A stretch of DNA of 64,000 nt from Saprolegnia diclina VS20. Its lineage: Eukaryota > Oomycota > Saprolegniomycetes > Saprolegniales > Saprolegniaceae. The stretch covers positions 464,497-528,496 of the forward strand of contig NW_008246096.1 of assembly GCF_000281045.1 (NCBI RefSeq). Direction: 5' to 3'. Position numbers and translations under genes: made by a program. Position 1 is the first letter of the stretch; each line of letters begins with the position of its first letter. Shown here piece after piece: positions 1 through 10,900 of this stretch. The notes beneath the pieces were generated by a model. That model was not told the origin of the DNA, ran no database searches, and worked only from the letters and a program-made list of their open reading frames with translations.

Positions 1-621
1 AGCGTCGCACGCATACTGCTGCCGAGAGACGTCGAGGCGCATTCGGTGTTCCCATACCGGCGTTTCAATGCTGGTGATGAGTCCAGCAGCCGGAGAAATC
101 GGATGCTCGCAGACACGGCGCATTACACCACGTCGCTTGTCCAAGCCGAAGTAGCTTTCGACACGAACCTCCTCCCTCCCGAATGCGTGTCTCTGCAAGA
201 CCCAACGGCCGTCAAAAGCCAGCAGCCCACGACGGGCTTCTCGAGTCGGGCTTGATCGTTTGCATAAGCATTGGTCGTTCGTTATACGCTCGTGTATTCG
301 CCACCCAAGCTGCGTCTCCCCGCTATGCGATGTGGTGCCGTCTGTGTCGCAAAGCGAGGGAAAAGCCCAGCGACGTTAATGGCATCTGAAAGTGCCTCGC
401 TCCTACAAGCTACTTCGAGTATGCAGTGCAGGTAAGCAAGCGACAACCACATACTTGAAGAACGACGACCATCTCGCACACGTCCAAGCAACGAGTCTTA
501 GAATGGGTTCATACGCAGAGGTAGAGAGTATTATTCATAGGGATCACATTTAGTTTAGACAATCAAGTTTCGTAAAGTACTACGGAAAGATACGCCTTTC
601 TTGCGATAGCAAGCTGCTTCT
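1..621. other. Window edge, no gene recognised
   Basis: Only short overlapping open frames without recognisable protein features occur here on either strand. The stretch includes the region downstream of the gene that ends at 622. I see no RNA gene or repeat. Confidence 0.5.
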
Positions 622-2607
622 TTATAGGAGTGTGTGGTACCCTTCATCAATGTCGACGGTCTTGGCCTTCTTGGCGGCCGCAACCTTCTTGGCAACGACG
701 AGCGCAACCATGCCAAGGCCAAACGAGAGGAGAACGGCGGCCGCGGGCGAGAGCGAGCCGGCGCTAAAGATGCCGGCGGACGTGAGCAGCTGGCGCATGA
801 GCGACGCGCGGTCGATCGCGTACTCGTCGCCAAAGAGCGAATAGACGTTCGGGCGCTGGCAGAGCACAAAGCCGCAGAGGATCGAGGCGGCTTGGCCAAT
901 GACTTTGGAGAGCGACGAGGCGTAGTGCGACGAGACCGAGTAGCACGAGAGGACAGCTTCCATGCAGTCGCACTTGAGCGAGAAGATCTTGTAGAGGCAC
1001 GCGATCGTCTGGTACGACGACGAGTAGTCCGTGTGCTGCGTGCGGAGGTCGGCAATGTCGCAGTTGGCGTGGTCAAAGAGCTGGTACTCGAGGAACGACG
1101 CGTACTGATCGACGTTGCAGTACTCGAGGAGACCGTCCGTCGGGCAGTAGCGCACAGCCTTAATGGCGCCGTCGGTAATGGAGATACCAAGCTCCTCGCC
1201 GCCCTCGTCGCTGGCCAAAAAGAGGGGGACCGTGATGGGCGCAATGTCCTTGAAAAAGCCGTCGATCGTTGGTGTCGCCAGCCCGACGTTGTACGTGCAC
1301 GTCGAGGGCCCATCTACGCCAGCTTCTACATAGTCGGACGGCAAACCACCTGTCACCGTGTAGTAGAGCAAGTCACGGCCGCTCACAAAGTCGTAGCGGA
1401 TGCGCTTGGGCGTCTTGTTGTCTCCAGTACCCTCGTCAATTTCGTCGCACGGGCACGGGTCATAGCGTCGGCCTTGCTTCTTCGACACAGCGGTGGGCTT
1501 GATGAGTGGCGTCGTCAGCGTCTTGGTCTTGCCGTTGGCTTCGTACGTGGTCGCAACACAGACGTCGCCGCGGAAGGGTGTCGCGCGCGGGTTCGGGTGG
1601 GCGTCGTCGCAGCACGCGCCATCGGGAGCATCCGTGACGCACGACGGCGCCAGAATCAGATGCCCGAGGTTGCGTTGTAGCGCCTGCAAGTAAGTGGCCT
1701 TGGTCGTGTCGGCGCAGATGACTTTTTTGTCGAGCCATTCAAACTTGGTGCCAGAATCCGCCGACGTGCAAAAGCTAATGTAGTCGGCCGCCGACATCAT
1801 GTAAGGCGTGGTCTCGTCGTCCGGGTTGGCGACGGGTGGTGCGGGGTACCGAGGATTGTACGAGTTGCCTTGATCCGCGTCCGCCTTCTTGAGTTTTGTC
1901 GCAACAGGGATCATGATGCGCTCCCATGACGCAAAGTAGCTGTTGGGGAGGCAGCACGACTCGCCAATGTGGACGCGCTCGCCAATCACGTCGAGGTCGC
2001 CGAGGCCCGAGAGGTACACGCGCGCCTGGCGCAGCTGGTCGTTCCCGATCTCGATCACGCTCTCGAGCAGCGTCCGAAAGTCCTCGACGGTTTCGAGCGC
2101 TTGGCCGGCCGCGCACGCCGTGACGCACGACGTGTAGCCCGCGATCGTCGAGATGCAGTCGTTGATGCCCGTCGCGCTGTAGTCGCTCGGGAGCACGTCG
2201 CACTTGGTCGCGACGCAGTTTTGGTACCCCGTGAAGATCGAGTTGTAGTAGTTGGGGTCAATGATCGCGTACGCCGGCGGAAACGTGATCGCCTTGCGGC
2301 CGTAGCCGTAGCCGCCCTTGCCTTGCGGAGCGTAGTTGTCACCGCCGTAGCCACTCTTGCCTTTCGGGGCGTAGCCAGCGTTGTCATCACCATAGCCACC
2401 CTTGGCTTTCGGGGCGTAGCCAGAGTTGTCGCCACCATAGCCACCTTTGGCTTGGGGGTTGTAGCCACCGCCGTAGCCGCCTTGGCCTTGGGGAGCGTAC
2501 CCAGTGTTGCCTCCACCATAGCCGCCCTTGGCTTGGGGCGGGGGGTAGACGGCGTCCGTCGCAGCCACAGCGGTGACGGCGGCGGTACCAGCGAGAAGAC
2601 GAAACAT
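622..2607 (-). CDS. Secreted Gly/Tyr-repeat, Cys-containing protein with C-terminal TM anchor
   Basis: Single exon, 661 residues. The Met at 2607 was chosen because it opens a signal peptide (MFRLLAGTAAVTAVAATDA); the frame continues upstream to about 2865 without such a signal. Residues about 25-105 are five to six degenerate repeats built on GGYGGDN and GYAPK. A long domain with paired cysteines (CVATKC, CVTAC, ESCCLP, GACCDD, CPCD, CDCMEAVLSC) follows. Near the C-terminus a hydrophobic stretch (AVLLSFGLGMVALVVAKK) precedes a Lys-rich tail, which suggests a type I surface protein or a GPI-like anchor. I do not recognise the family. The Gly/Tyr repeats resemble structural or adhesive extracellular proteins, but that is inference. 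Several ATTGG/CCAAT boxes lie 150-260 nt upstream of the start. Confidence 0.85.
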   Translation of the reverse strand: MFRLLAGTAAVTAVAATDAVYPPPQAKGGYGGGNTGYAPQGQGGYGGGYNPQAKGGYGGDNSGYAPKAKGGYGDDNAGYAPKGKSGYGGDNYAPQGKGGYGYGRKAITFPPAYAIIDPNYYNSIFTGYQNCVATKCDVLPSDYSATGINDCISTIAGYTSCVTACAAGQALETVEDFRTLLESVIEIGNDQLRQARVYLSGLGDLDVIGERVHIGESCCLPNSYFASWERIMIPVATKLKKADADQGNSYNPRYPAPPVANPDDETTPYMMSAADYISFCTSADSGTKFEWLDKKVICADTTKATYLQALQRNLGHLILAPSCVTDAPDGACCDDAHPNPRATPFRGDVCVATTYEANGKTKTLTTPLIKPTAVSKKQGRRYDPCPCDEIDEGTGDNKTPKRIRYDFVSGRDLLYYTVTGGLPSDYVEAGVDGPSTCTYNVGLATPTIDGFFKDIAPITVPLFLASDEGGEELGISITDGAIKAVRYCPTDGLLEYCNVDQYASFLEYQLFDHANCDIADLRTQHTDYSSSYQTIACLYKIFSLKCDCMEAVLSCYSVSSHYASSLSKVIGQAASILCGFVLCQRPNVYSLFGDEYAIDRASLMRQLLTSAGIFSAGSLSPAAAVLLSFGLGMVALVVAKKVAAAKKAKTVDIDEGYHTLL

Positions 2608-4305
2608 GCCCAGTTGGATTGCGAGTGAAGTTGGGGCAGCGACGAGCGTTCTACTGCAAAGCTCGCACTTCGCAGATCGAATCGAAAAGTAAGCTTGTCC
2701 CTCCACGCAAGATCGAGCCACCCAAAGGGCGCCGAAACCACCGGGATCGCTCCACTGAGCGCTCATTGGCTCCGAATATTTGGCTACGTTGTGATTGGTC
2801 GCCAACATTTCCAAAAAGTCGCGCTCCAATTGGCGCCCAACAATTGATGCCCCTTCAACAGCCAATCACTGACGAGGAGCGTGTAGGCAAAACGGCGCGA
2901 TCTCTGGACCTCCTCCATGGAGACGACGTTTGGAGTCGGAGGATACTAGTGTTCGCCGAGATACCAGGGGAGCCAGTGCAGCGGCCAAGTGGCGTGCAAT
3001 AGTCTACGGTCTCACTCTCAGCAGATAGCGAGCGTGACCCAGTTGGGAGTCGCAAGGAGAGGTTGCGCCGCACAAAGTTGTTGACATCTTGCGTAATTGG
3101 GCGAGTTATGGAGCGCACAAAAGATATTGGGTACAAGCGACTCCACGCGACGCTGCCAAATACGAGAGCGATACAGTTTTCTGAGGTTGAGTGCTGCGTA
3201 GTACTAGTACTTGGTACGAGTACAGCAGTGACTTAAAGCTCCAATGATCGTCTTTTGCATGCTCTTGTCTCTCTTGGCCAATGCAGTGTGGCACAACGCC
3301 TGAGATTACCAGGCTCTAGCTTATTGTAGCGCACTTACCAACGACGCTACTAGTACTAGTTGTTGTCTTGAGGTCAAGAGTTTGCTCAACGCATTTGCTC
3401 GCACCGAGAAACTCGAAAGCACGCAACGCGCATGTAGTGGTAGACTTGTCCGCATGAACATCAAGTCAGCCAAAGACTGCATACACATACTTCCTACCGC
3501 AATGCCTGAATGCATACGAGTTGACACCAGCACGTCAGGTCTTTGGCTGCGTACGGAGATCCGTACCACTTGCCGAGCGATGCACGAGGTTGTAGACAGG
3601 CTTTGGTACTCGTGCTGTGGAATGCCGAGGGTTCGGTGACGCTTCCACGGCGTCGGGGGACGCGTTTGTACATCGCACTACTGCAGTAACACTACCGTAC
3701 ATCCATGTTAGTGCTTAACTGCACACGAGGGAATTCATGCACTCGTGAGCAATAGTACGACACTACTAGTACTCGTTGCGGACTTCTATGATGAGGCTTT
3801 GATCTCAAACGACCGTCGTCGTGTACCCGCGCAAGCCAAAACGACTCCAACCCGTCTGCCCTCGAGCCATCAATGTCGCCAAGCCAGCAATATTACCTTC
3901 ATAGTAGCTGCAGGAATGCAGTGGCGGAGGTACTGTTAGTACAGGTTCTATGAGTCCCAAGGGCCCAACGAGGAACGCTGTGTCTCCGGTTTGCGCGCCA
4001 AAACCAGCACATTGCACCGATGCCCGTGGCCAATGGCCAGGCATCCAGCGTAATACAATAGAAAACACGATTTTATCTGAATGTTTGTATGCACTCTCCA
4101 ACCAATCGATGCTATCGCAGTCCCAGCATGGGATTGGTCAATAATATGCTTGTGTCGCATATACTAGCCAATGAACACGCGACCTGCCCCATGCGTCGAT
4201 GCCATTGGGTATAATGCATATCTGCTGCAAGCCAGTCAATCGCCCATCGGCCGCGCGATCCCACCGCTGCTCTCATTTTGGTTTCTGCACCCGTCCCGAA
4301 AGAAC
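2608..4305. promoter_or_regulatory. 1.7-kb divergent intergenic region
   Basis: It separates the divergent genes starting at 2607 (-) and 4306 (+). CCAAT/ATTGG boxes cluster at about 2762-2868 and again at about 4096-4140, near the L9 gene. TCATTTTGGTTTC at about 4273 resembles the oomycete initiator just before the L9 start. Palindromes built on ACTAGTAC recur at 3201, 3349 and 3765. No convincing coding sequence is present. Confidence 0.5.
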
Positions 4306-4872
4306 ATGCGTCAACTGCTTAGCACCCGTAACGTCAACATCCCGGAAGACGTCAAGTTCTCGCTCGAGGGCCGCAAGGTCACCGTGACGGGCAAGCGCGG
4401 CACGGTCTCGCGCGACTTCTCGCACGTCACGCTCGACATGCGCCGCATCAACAAGACGACGCTCCGTGTCGACTTGTGGTTCGGCAACCGCAAGCAGCTC
4501 GCTTGCGTGCGCACGGTCTGCTCGCACATCGAGAACATGATCACGGGTGTCACCGTCGGCTTCAAGTACAAGATGCGCTTCGTGTATGCCCATTTCCCCA
4601 TCAACGTCACGTTCGAGAACAACACGGTCGAGATCCGCAACTTTTTGGGTGAGAAGCGCGTCCGCAAGGTCACCTTGTCGGAGGGCGTCACCTACGTCCG
4701 CTCGGCGGATGTCAAGGACCAGATCGAGCTTTCGGGCATCGACCTCGCCAAGGTCTCGCAGGACTGCGCCAACATCACGCAGTCGTGCCTCGTCAAGAAC
4801 AAGGATATCCGTAAGTTCCTCGATGGTATCTACGTCTCGGAGAAGAGCAACATCGAAGAAGTCGAGGCTTAA
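4306..4872 (+). CDS. RPL9: 60S ribosomal protein L9 (uL6)
   Basis: Single exon, 188 residues, the normal length for eukaryotic uL6. The protein starts [18 protein letters not shown], matching the family N-terminus, so the ATG at 4306 is preferred over in-frame upstream codons. Two uL6 domain halves are visible: residues about 10-90 ([16 protein letters not shown]) and about 95-180 ([21 protein letters not shown], then [11 protein letters not shown]). It is part of the large ribosomal subunit near the GTPase-associated region. An initiator-like TCATTTTGG motif lies about 35 nt upstream. Confidence 0.97.
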   Translation: MRQLLSTRNVNIPEDVKFSLEGRKVTVTGKRGTVSRDFSHVTLDMRRINKTTLRVDLWFGNRKQLACVRTVCSHIENMITGVTVGFKYKMRFVYAHFPINVTFENNTVEIRNFLGEKRVRKVTLSEGVTYVRSADVKDQIELSGIDLAKVSQDCANITQSCLVKNKDIRKFLDGIYVSEKSNIEEVEA

Positions 4873-5391
4873 ATGCCGCACTGACGCAGTGTCAAGCAAC
4901 GTCGTACTCTCTAACGTGGCGCGCACGAGCTTAAATACACTTTCGGGTCTACCTCCGTCACCGGGTTGATGGTCATTTGGGAAGACTTGCTCTTCTCATT
5001 GGCGTCTTCTGTCCGGGCGGGATTTATAGTGTTGCGATGTGCCGAGTCCTCTTGTACGGACTCGGTATGTTTCTGCAGTGTGAATTCCGTCTTCTAGCAT
5101 CGCAGCTCATAGACCAATAGCAGCAACGCGTGCACCAAATGAAGTCGACCTCGGCGAGGTACCTCTGCGGTGCATGCCAGACAACGCTGCAAGCTCTGGA
5201 TTTGCTGGATGACTGCGTAAGCGACCCAACATGAACGCTGACTCATTCACGAGCTCTAATACATTGCTGCGGTGATTACCGTTGATACTGGATGCCTCAA
5301 GGTTCCCTCTTGATCACCAGCTCGCTCTGTACACAAAGCCCGATGCAGGCGCGAGAAGAGTCACGGTATCGAGAGCTGGATTAAACGACGC
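4873..5391. other. Intergenic region between convergent genes
   Basis: This is 519 nt between the L9 stop (+) and the stop of the minus-strand gene ending at 5392. It should hold both 3' ends. No gene, RNA or repeat is recognised. Confidence 0.5.
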
Positions 5392-6123
5392 TTACGGTGC
5401 CGTCTTGGCGGCTTCTCGCAGCTCCGCCAGGCGCGCTTCAATGCGGGCTTGGACTTCGTCCTCCGAGATGCGCACAAATGACGGGATGAGGTCCGGGAGG
5501 TCAAACTTGTGTCGATCGGCCACCGGTGTGTACGCCGTCTCGACGCGGCCGTTGAGGAGGATCGTCTCGTGGGCGTCAATGCCGTGCTTGGCCTGGTAGC
5601 GCTCGATGGACTTGGCGAGCCGCCACTCTTGAAACTTCTTGTCGGCAAAGTACGCCCCAAGCCCGACGACGGAGCCCGCAATGCTACCTTGGACCGCGCG
5701 CATGGGCGTGCCGAGTCCTAAGACAGCGTGCGTGAGACGCGATGCAGGTGATGATAACCATGGAGAGACCTGCGAGACCGAGGAGCGCACCGCCCGTGAT
5801 CGTGCCCGGCAGCACGTACGTCGAGATGTTGTCCGTGGACCCACCGTTGTTGCGCTTTAGAATCTCAAAAACCGTCATGTACGACGCCGATGCGAGCGCC
5901 AAGTTGGCGCCAACCGAGGCCGCGTAGAAGCCAAGCGGCTGCGACCGGACCGTCGCGAGACAGACGCCCCAGGTTGCGCCGACGCTGCCTACGTCCGTGC
6001 ACCATCATCGCATTGGTCGCTCGTGACACTTGGTGAGATGATCGACGTACCGCCGATCGCGCCGGCGAGCAGCATGTTCTGCGTCGACTGCTTGACCTCT
6101 TCGAGCGGGCTCGTCTTGCTCAT
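5392..6123 (-). CDS. Small multi-helix membrane protein, Tim17-like, possibly mitochondrial
   Basis: Three exons on the minus strand (6123-6051, 5988-5770, 5717-5392) give 205 residues; introns are 62 and 52 nt, both GT...TAG. The joined protein has Gly-rich hydrophobic helices: LLAGAIGGSVGATWG, then FYAASVGANLALASASY, TYVLPGTITGGALLGLAG, and QGSIAGSVVGLGAYFADK. A charged C-terminal tail follows (QARIEARLAELREAAK). The GxxxG-rich four-helix layout recalls Tim17/22/23-type inner-membrane proteins, but I do not see the canonical PRAT motif, so the family is tentative. The second donor (GTCTCT) is weak but preserves the frame and the Gly-rich helix. Confidence 0.7.
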
Positions 6124-6932
6124 CGCGCTTCTCCTATCGCGCGGTGCCAGCCGTATGAGATGTATACTATTTCTAGCTATTTTAAATAGTGTCATCCACC
6201 TTGCTAAATTCGGCATCAAAATATTTCTTCCCATCAAGGATGGGATGTCCGCACCGATCCAGAAATCAAAAATCAATTGAGTGTCTGCCTCTATGTTGTT
6301 GGTCGTGCGTCATAACTCTCACATCGACGATGCGGTCGTCGCCCCGTGACGGTGGCACGCGTCGTGACCTTCCGCCCTGAGAACGATATGGGATTGGACT
6401 AAGATCTTGGGTTCTGCACCTGGCGCAGAGCAACGCAGGTGCTTTCAGCATGTACGTGCAAGCATGTGGAGTGCACGTCGTGTGGACCAGTCTTCGCCCT
6501 TTGCTTTTCTCTGGGGCTGCATATCATTTCACGCTAGCCGTGTCTTTGGCACGGACGTTTACCTCGACAGGAGCGACGTGAGGAAGCAAAGGAGGGCGCT
6601 GGGCATGATCCGCGCCTCTTGCCGCCCGTGGCTACCTGCACGACCACGTTCTCTGTCCATGGTCGCAGTAGCTGGGATATTTCTTTTTGCAGATTCATTG
6701 CTCGATTGGCGCCTTGCGATTGGCTCACACTGGCATGCATCGCGATCGTCATGGCCGTGGGATGCCGAAAGTAAACTGCAACCTACACTATTACCTAGGT
6801 GGTGGCGTAAAAATGCCTAAAATAAGCGAAATAGTGTGTTTTTCCGCGTTCGGAACAAAAACATTGCGGTTGTGGCGTTGCCAGAGCCAAAATTCGCACA
6901 CTCCGTCCTCGTCTTACTCCAGCATTACCTCG
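6124..6932. promoter_or_regulatory. Divergent promoter region
   Basis: This is 809 nt between divergent genes starting at 6123 (-) and 6933 (+). Two ATTGG boxes lie at about 6705-6722, roughly 210-230 nt before the plus-strand start. An AT-rich stretch lies at 6165-6200. No gene is recognised. Confidence 0.5.
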
Positions 6933-7871
6933 ATGAACGACAACCAGTATGTGTACCTCGAGACGCCCAAGACCGGACCCGAGGTCGACGACGAGGCCCA
7001 GACGCTGCTCGAGATGGCTGCAATCAATGGCGCACTCCTCGCCCAAAAGTACTTTGAGCTCGAAGGCGACCTCGACGAGCTCCACGAAAAGCACACACAG
7101 TCGATGGCCCTTGTCGCGAACTACGATATGCTCGTTCGCGACCTCCGTGACGAAAAACAAGCCCTTATTCTGCGCTGCCAAGCATTCGAGGCTCAAGTCG
7201 ACGGCCTCGTCGCGGCCAAGCGAGACGTCGATGGCCGCCACGGCAGGCTCCAAGCCACATGCCACAGCCTCCAGAATTCAGTGCAACAGCTTGCTGCTGA
7301 GCGTGCGGATGCTCTGGATGCCCTTTGCCACGCTCAGGACGAAGCCGCTGCGCTCGATGCGGTGCGACGCCGTCTAAAGGCCTCGGTCGAAACGCTCCAG
7401 CACGAGCGACGCGCCCTGCAGAGCTACGTGGCCGAGAAGGACGCGCAGATTGCGCACTTGCTGCAGCAAGAGAGGGTCTGGCGCATGACGTCGGACGTCC
7501 AGCACCAGAAGATCCAGCGGCTCGAGCGCACCGTGAACGACCTTGGCGCCCATGCATCGGAGCTGGCCTCGGCGCTGCAAGCGGCGCACGACCAAGTCGC
7601 CTCGCTGCGCACCGACGTGCAAGCCAAGGAGCAGGAGCTACGGGATGTAAAAGCGACAAAGGCAGCATTGCCGATCGAAATCATATCCGTGCCAGCGCCT
7701 GCCGCACCGACAACGTCGGCCACGGGCATGCTCATGCTGCTCATGTGGCTCAGCTACCGGCGGGTCCTGTCTCGGCAACCGCGCTGGATGAGCGTGCTCT
7801 CGGCGACCGTCGCCAAGCCGCAGGTGTGGGCCCCCATGGTTCACCAAGCATGGGTCCACCGAGCGTTTTGA
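6933..7871 (+). CDS. Coiled-coil protein with short C-terminal hydrophobic segment
   Basis: Single exon, 312 residues from the ATG at 6933 (MNDNQYVYLETPKTGPEV). The frame is open further upstream, but that part is not protein-like. Residues about 40-240 are heptad-patterned coiled coil rich in Leu, Ala, Gln, Glu and Arg (for example LQNSVQQLAAERADALDAL). At about 255-275 a Pro/Ala linker leads to a short hydrophobic run (TGMLMLLMWLSYRRVL), followed by about 35 residues ending VHRAF. It could be a tail-anchored organellar or Golgi-type tether. That is inference; no named family is recognised. Confidence 0.75.
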   Translation: MNDNQYVYLETPKTGPEVDDEAQTLLEMAAINGALLAQKYFELEGDLDELHEKHTQSMALVANYDMLVRDLRDEKQALILRCQAFEAQVDGLVAAKRDVDGRHGRLQATCHSLQNSVQQLAAERADALDALCHAQDEAAALDAVRRRLKASVETLQHERRALQSYVAEKDAQIAHLLQQERVWRMTSDVQHQKIQRLERTVNDLGAHASELASALQAAHDQVASLRTDVQAKEQELRDVKATKAALPIEIISVPAPAAPTTSATGMLMLLMWLSYRRVLSRQPRWMSVLSATVAKPQVWAPMVHQAWVHRAF

Positions 7872-7951
7872 CTCGCTTATTTATCCCCTTTTGACCCCTT
7901 TATTTAAGACACTTGGACTTTACTTGGTGATTCTCAAGTCGTTGCCGTGCA

Positions 7952-10900
7952 TTACGCCCAGCACGGCTGCTTGTGGCTAAGGACGTAAAGGAGGTCGTTG
8001 CCAGTCATGATCTCGTGCGGAAGCGGGTTGAGGTACACGAACCCAAACGGCACGGCGCGGTCCATTTCGCTCCGCTCAATCCGGGCTTTCGACTTGATGG
8101 GCGACGTGGGCGGGGACGCCATGGCGCCGACGGTCGGGATCATGTCGAGCGGGAGGCACCGGTAGACACCGAGCGTCAGAATCGCGTCCGACGTCAGCAG
8201 GTACTCGAAGCAGTAGGCAAAGCTCTTCCCGACAAAGTCGAGTGGGAGCTCGCACGTAAAGAGCGACGAGCGCTGCAAGCCCGTCGACGCCAAGTTGCGC
8301 TCAAAAGCCGAAAATTTGCTTTTTCCCGGAAACAACTTGCTCTAGCCATCCATAAATCGAATGAATAAGGCACGGGACAAGGGTTCGAAGCGTATACCCC
8401 ACGGAGCGGCGAGAAGACGAGTTCGCGCACAATGTCTTGGATCATCGGGTTGAAAAAGTGGTTGACGATCAAATTGTCGCAGAGCTCGGTCGAGTACGTC
8501 AAGCCCGACGCAAACGACGGCGAGCACAGGAACTTCACCGTGTCCCTATATCCATACGCCATTGTGCTACTCGTCTTTTGAGCTCAAATTCGATGTACGT
8601 GAGCGTGGCCGTGTGTTTTTGCTGGTCAAACCACCCCGACTGCTTGAGGTTGTGCGAAATGAAGTTGACGTTAGACCTATAAACGTCACGTTTAGCATGA
8701 ATCGAAAGAGAGGGTTTGGACCGGTTCACGAGCTTTGTGACGACCATGGGCGCTTTGCGCGGACCCAGCATCGATGTGATGCTCTTATGCACCGCAATGG
8801 ATGTCTACTTGTGTATAGAGACGCTAGTGGACATTGGCGGAGCGTACCGCATCGGCCAAGAGCTGGTTCGAAGCGGTGCCAAAGTCCTCCTCACTGCAGA
8901 GAATGACGACCTTGAACGCCATCTCAATGCCCGCGCGCTTGAGAACACCGAGGCGCGTCGGTTCTCCGACGACCACAAACACGTCCACAAAGCCTTTGAG
9001 GGGCGCAAATGTCTCGTCGGTCGGCGGTGCCGGCGACAGCAACACGATCGGATGGTGGTCCCTACAAGACGACACGATATTACCGATACATTGATACATT
9101 GATACAACACGTACTTGACGGTCGGCGCGCGCAAAGGCGCAATGAAAAATTCGAGGTTTTCGGGAAACACAGACGCGAGCGAGACGACAACGACGGGCTT
9201 GAGCGTAAACTTGAGTTTGTTGACGTCGTCCACGATGAACTCTTCGACCTTCTTGTGCTTGCGCTCGCTCGACTCTGCGAGTTTGGACGCTGCCCACATG
9301 ATGGTGCGGGCCGTGCGCTTCTTCTTTGGGCCTGCGTTGTGTCGCTTGGGCAGCGATGGCGTGAAGAGGAGCTTCGCTTTCTCTTTGGTCATGCCCGCGA
9401 CGGCCGTCGTCGGCGACAGCACGAGCTTCTCGGCCGCGGCCTGCGTCTGCAGCGACGTCTTGGGCCCGCCGAGGTCGCTCGCACTCGACGACCCGTTGTA
9501 GCTGTCCTTTTGCATGCGGCTCACGCGCTCGGCTTGCTTGCGGTCCCGTGCGATCACATACCTATGTGATCCAAAATGTATCGTAAAATGGCGGGAAAGA
9601 GCTATGGAGTACGCTGTCTCGCCGCCGACGCACGTGTACGTGTTGCCAGGGTTGAGAATGATGCACGAGTTGCTGTCGTTCTCGTCGTTGGGGTTGTACT
9701 CGGGCGACGTGACGAGCACGGCAAGGAGAATCGCACTCTGGCACTGTGCGTGGACGAGGACCGCAACCTCGGCAAATGAGAGACCGTAAATGACCTACTC
9801 CAAGCCGTACATCAGAACGACATATCCTTTGTCGAAGGCACAGACGCTCGCAGGTGGCAACGTGACCGAGTACAGCTCGTGGCTCGCGCCGTGAAGGAAG
9901 CGCGACTCCCACGTGTGGTCGACCTTGACGTCGCTACATGTCGCATAAGAACACCATGTTGGCGTCAAATACGAGGACGGACCTGAGCGCCGCGGTGAGG
10001 TTGAACATGAGCGTTGAAAAGCCCGGGCAAAAGCAGTTTTGTGCCAAGAGGGCGTGCATGACCTCGCTGAGACAGAGCACGTTGTCGATGCCGGACGCTT
10101 CAAGGAGGTGGCGGTTGGCCGACAAGTGAATTTGCGTGTAAATACTCGCACTTGGCGAGATCTGCTGCACTTCGATGGCCCGCATGATGGTGCGGTGGTC
10201 CGAGCTGTTGAGGTCTTCGTGGCCCGTCTTGCGCGTAAGCACAAAGATCGCGGCCGCCGAGTCGCACGCCGCGCGCATTGCTGCGTCCGAGTCCAAGACC
10301 GAGCCTTGGATGTACACGGCCCGCTTGGCAAAGAACGGGTCCATGAGCAGCGCCACCTAATGACATGTAAGCAATCATGTGATCTTGGAGAAGACAAGCC
10401 GACCATGGACGACGGCGGCGGCTCGTCACACATAGCGACGACGCGGATGTCGACGAGGTCGTGGTCGTCGTGGAAGATCTCCCAGAAGCACTGCTCGATG
10501 CGCTGGGGCGTGAGGTCGCCGCAGATGACAATGTGCTTGGAGCGCTTCGACGGCCGGTAGCTGTCGTGCTCGTACGACGAGTAGAGCGAGTTGATATCAA
10601 AGAGCTTCGAGAGCTCGTACGGGATGATGATCAAGAGGAAGACGAGGAGCGTGCCGACAATGAGCTTCGAGATCGGGTTCTCGGCCGGCGGGTAGTCGAC
10701 GTACACGAACGTCAAAATCGACTTGAAGAGCGAGTTGAAGAACGTCCAGTCGCCGTCGTCGGTCGCGTCCGTGTCCGAGTCGATCGACGTCTCGGTGATC
10801 TAGCGAACGTTGACGTTATGGCACTCGGTTTGGACAAAGTGTCGTCTCTAACCTGGATGACGCCGGCCGCGACAAAGATGACGGAGAGGAATTTGAAGTA

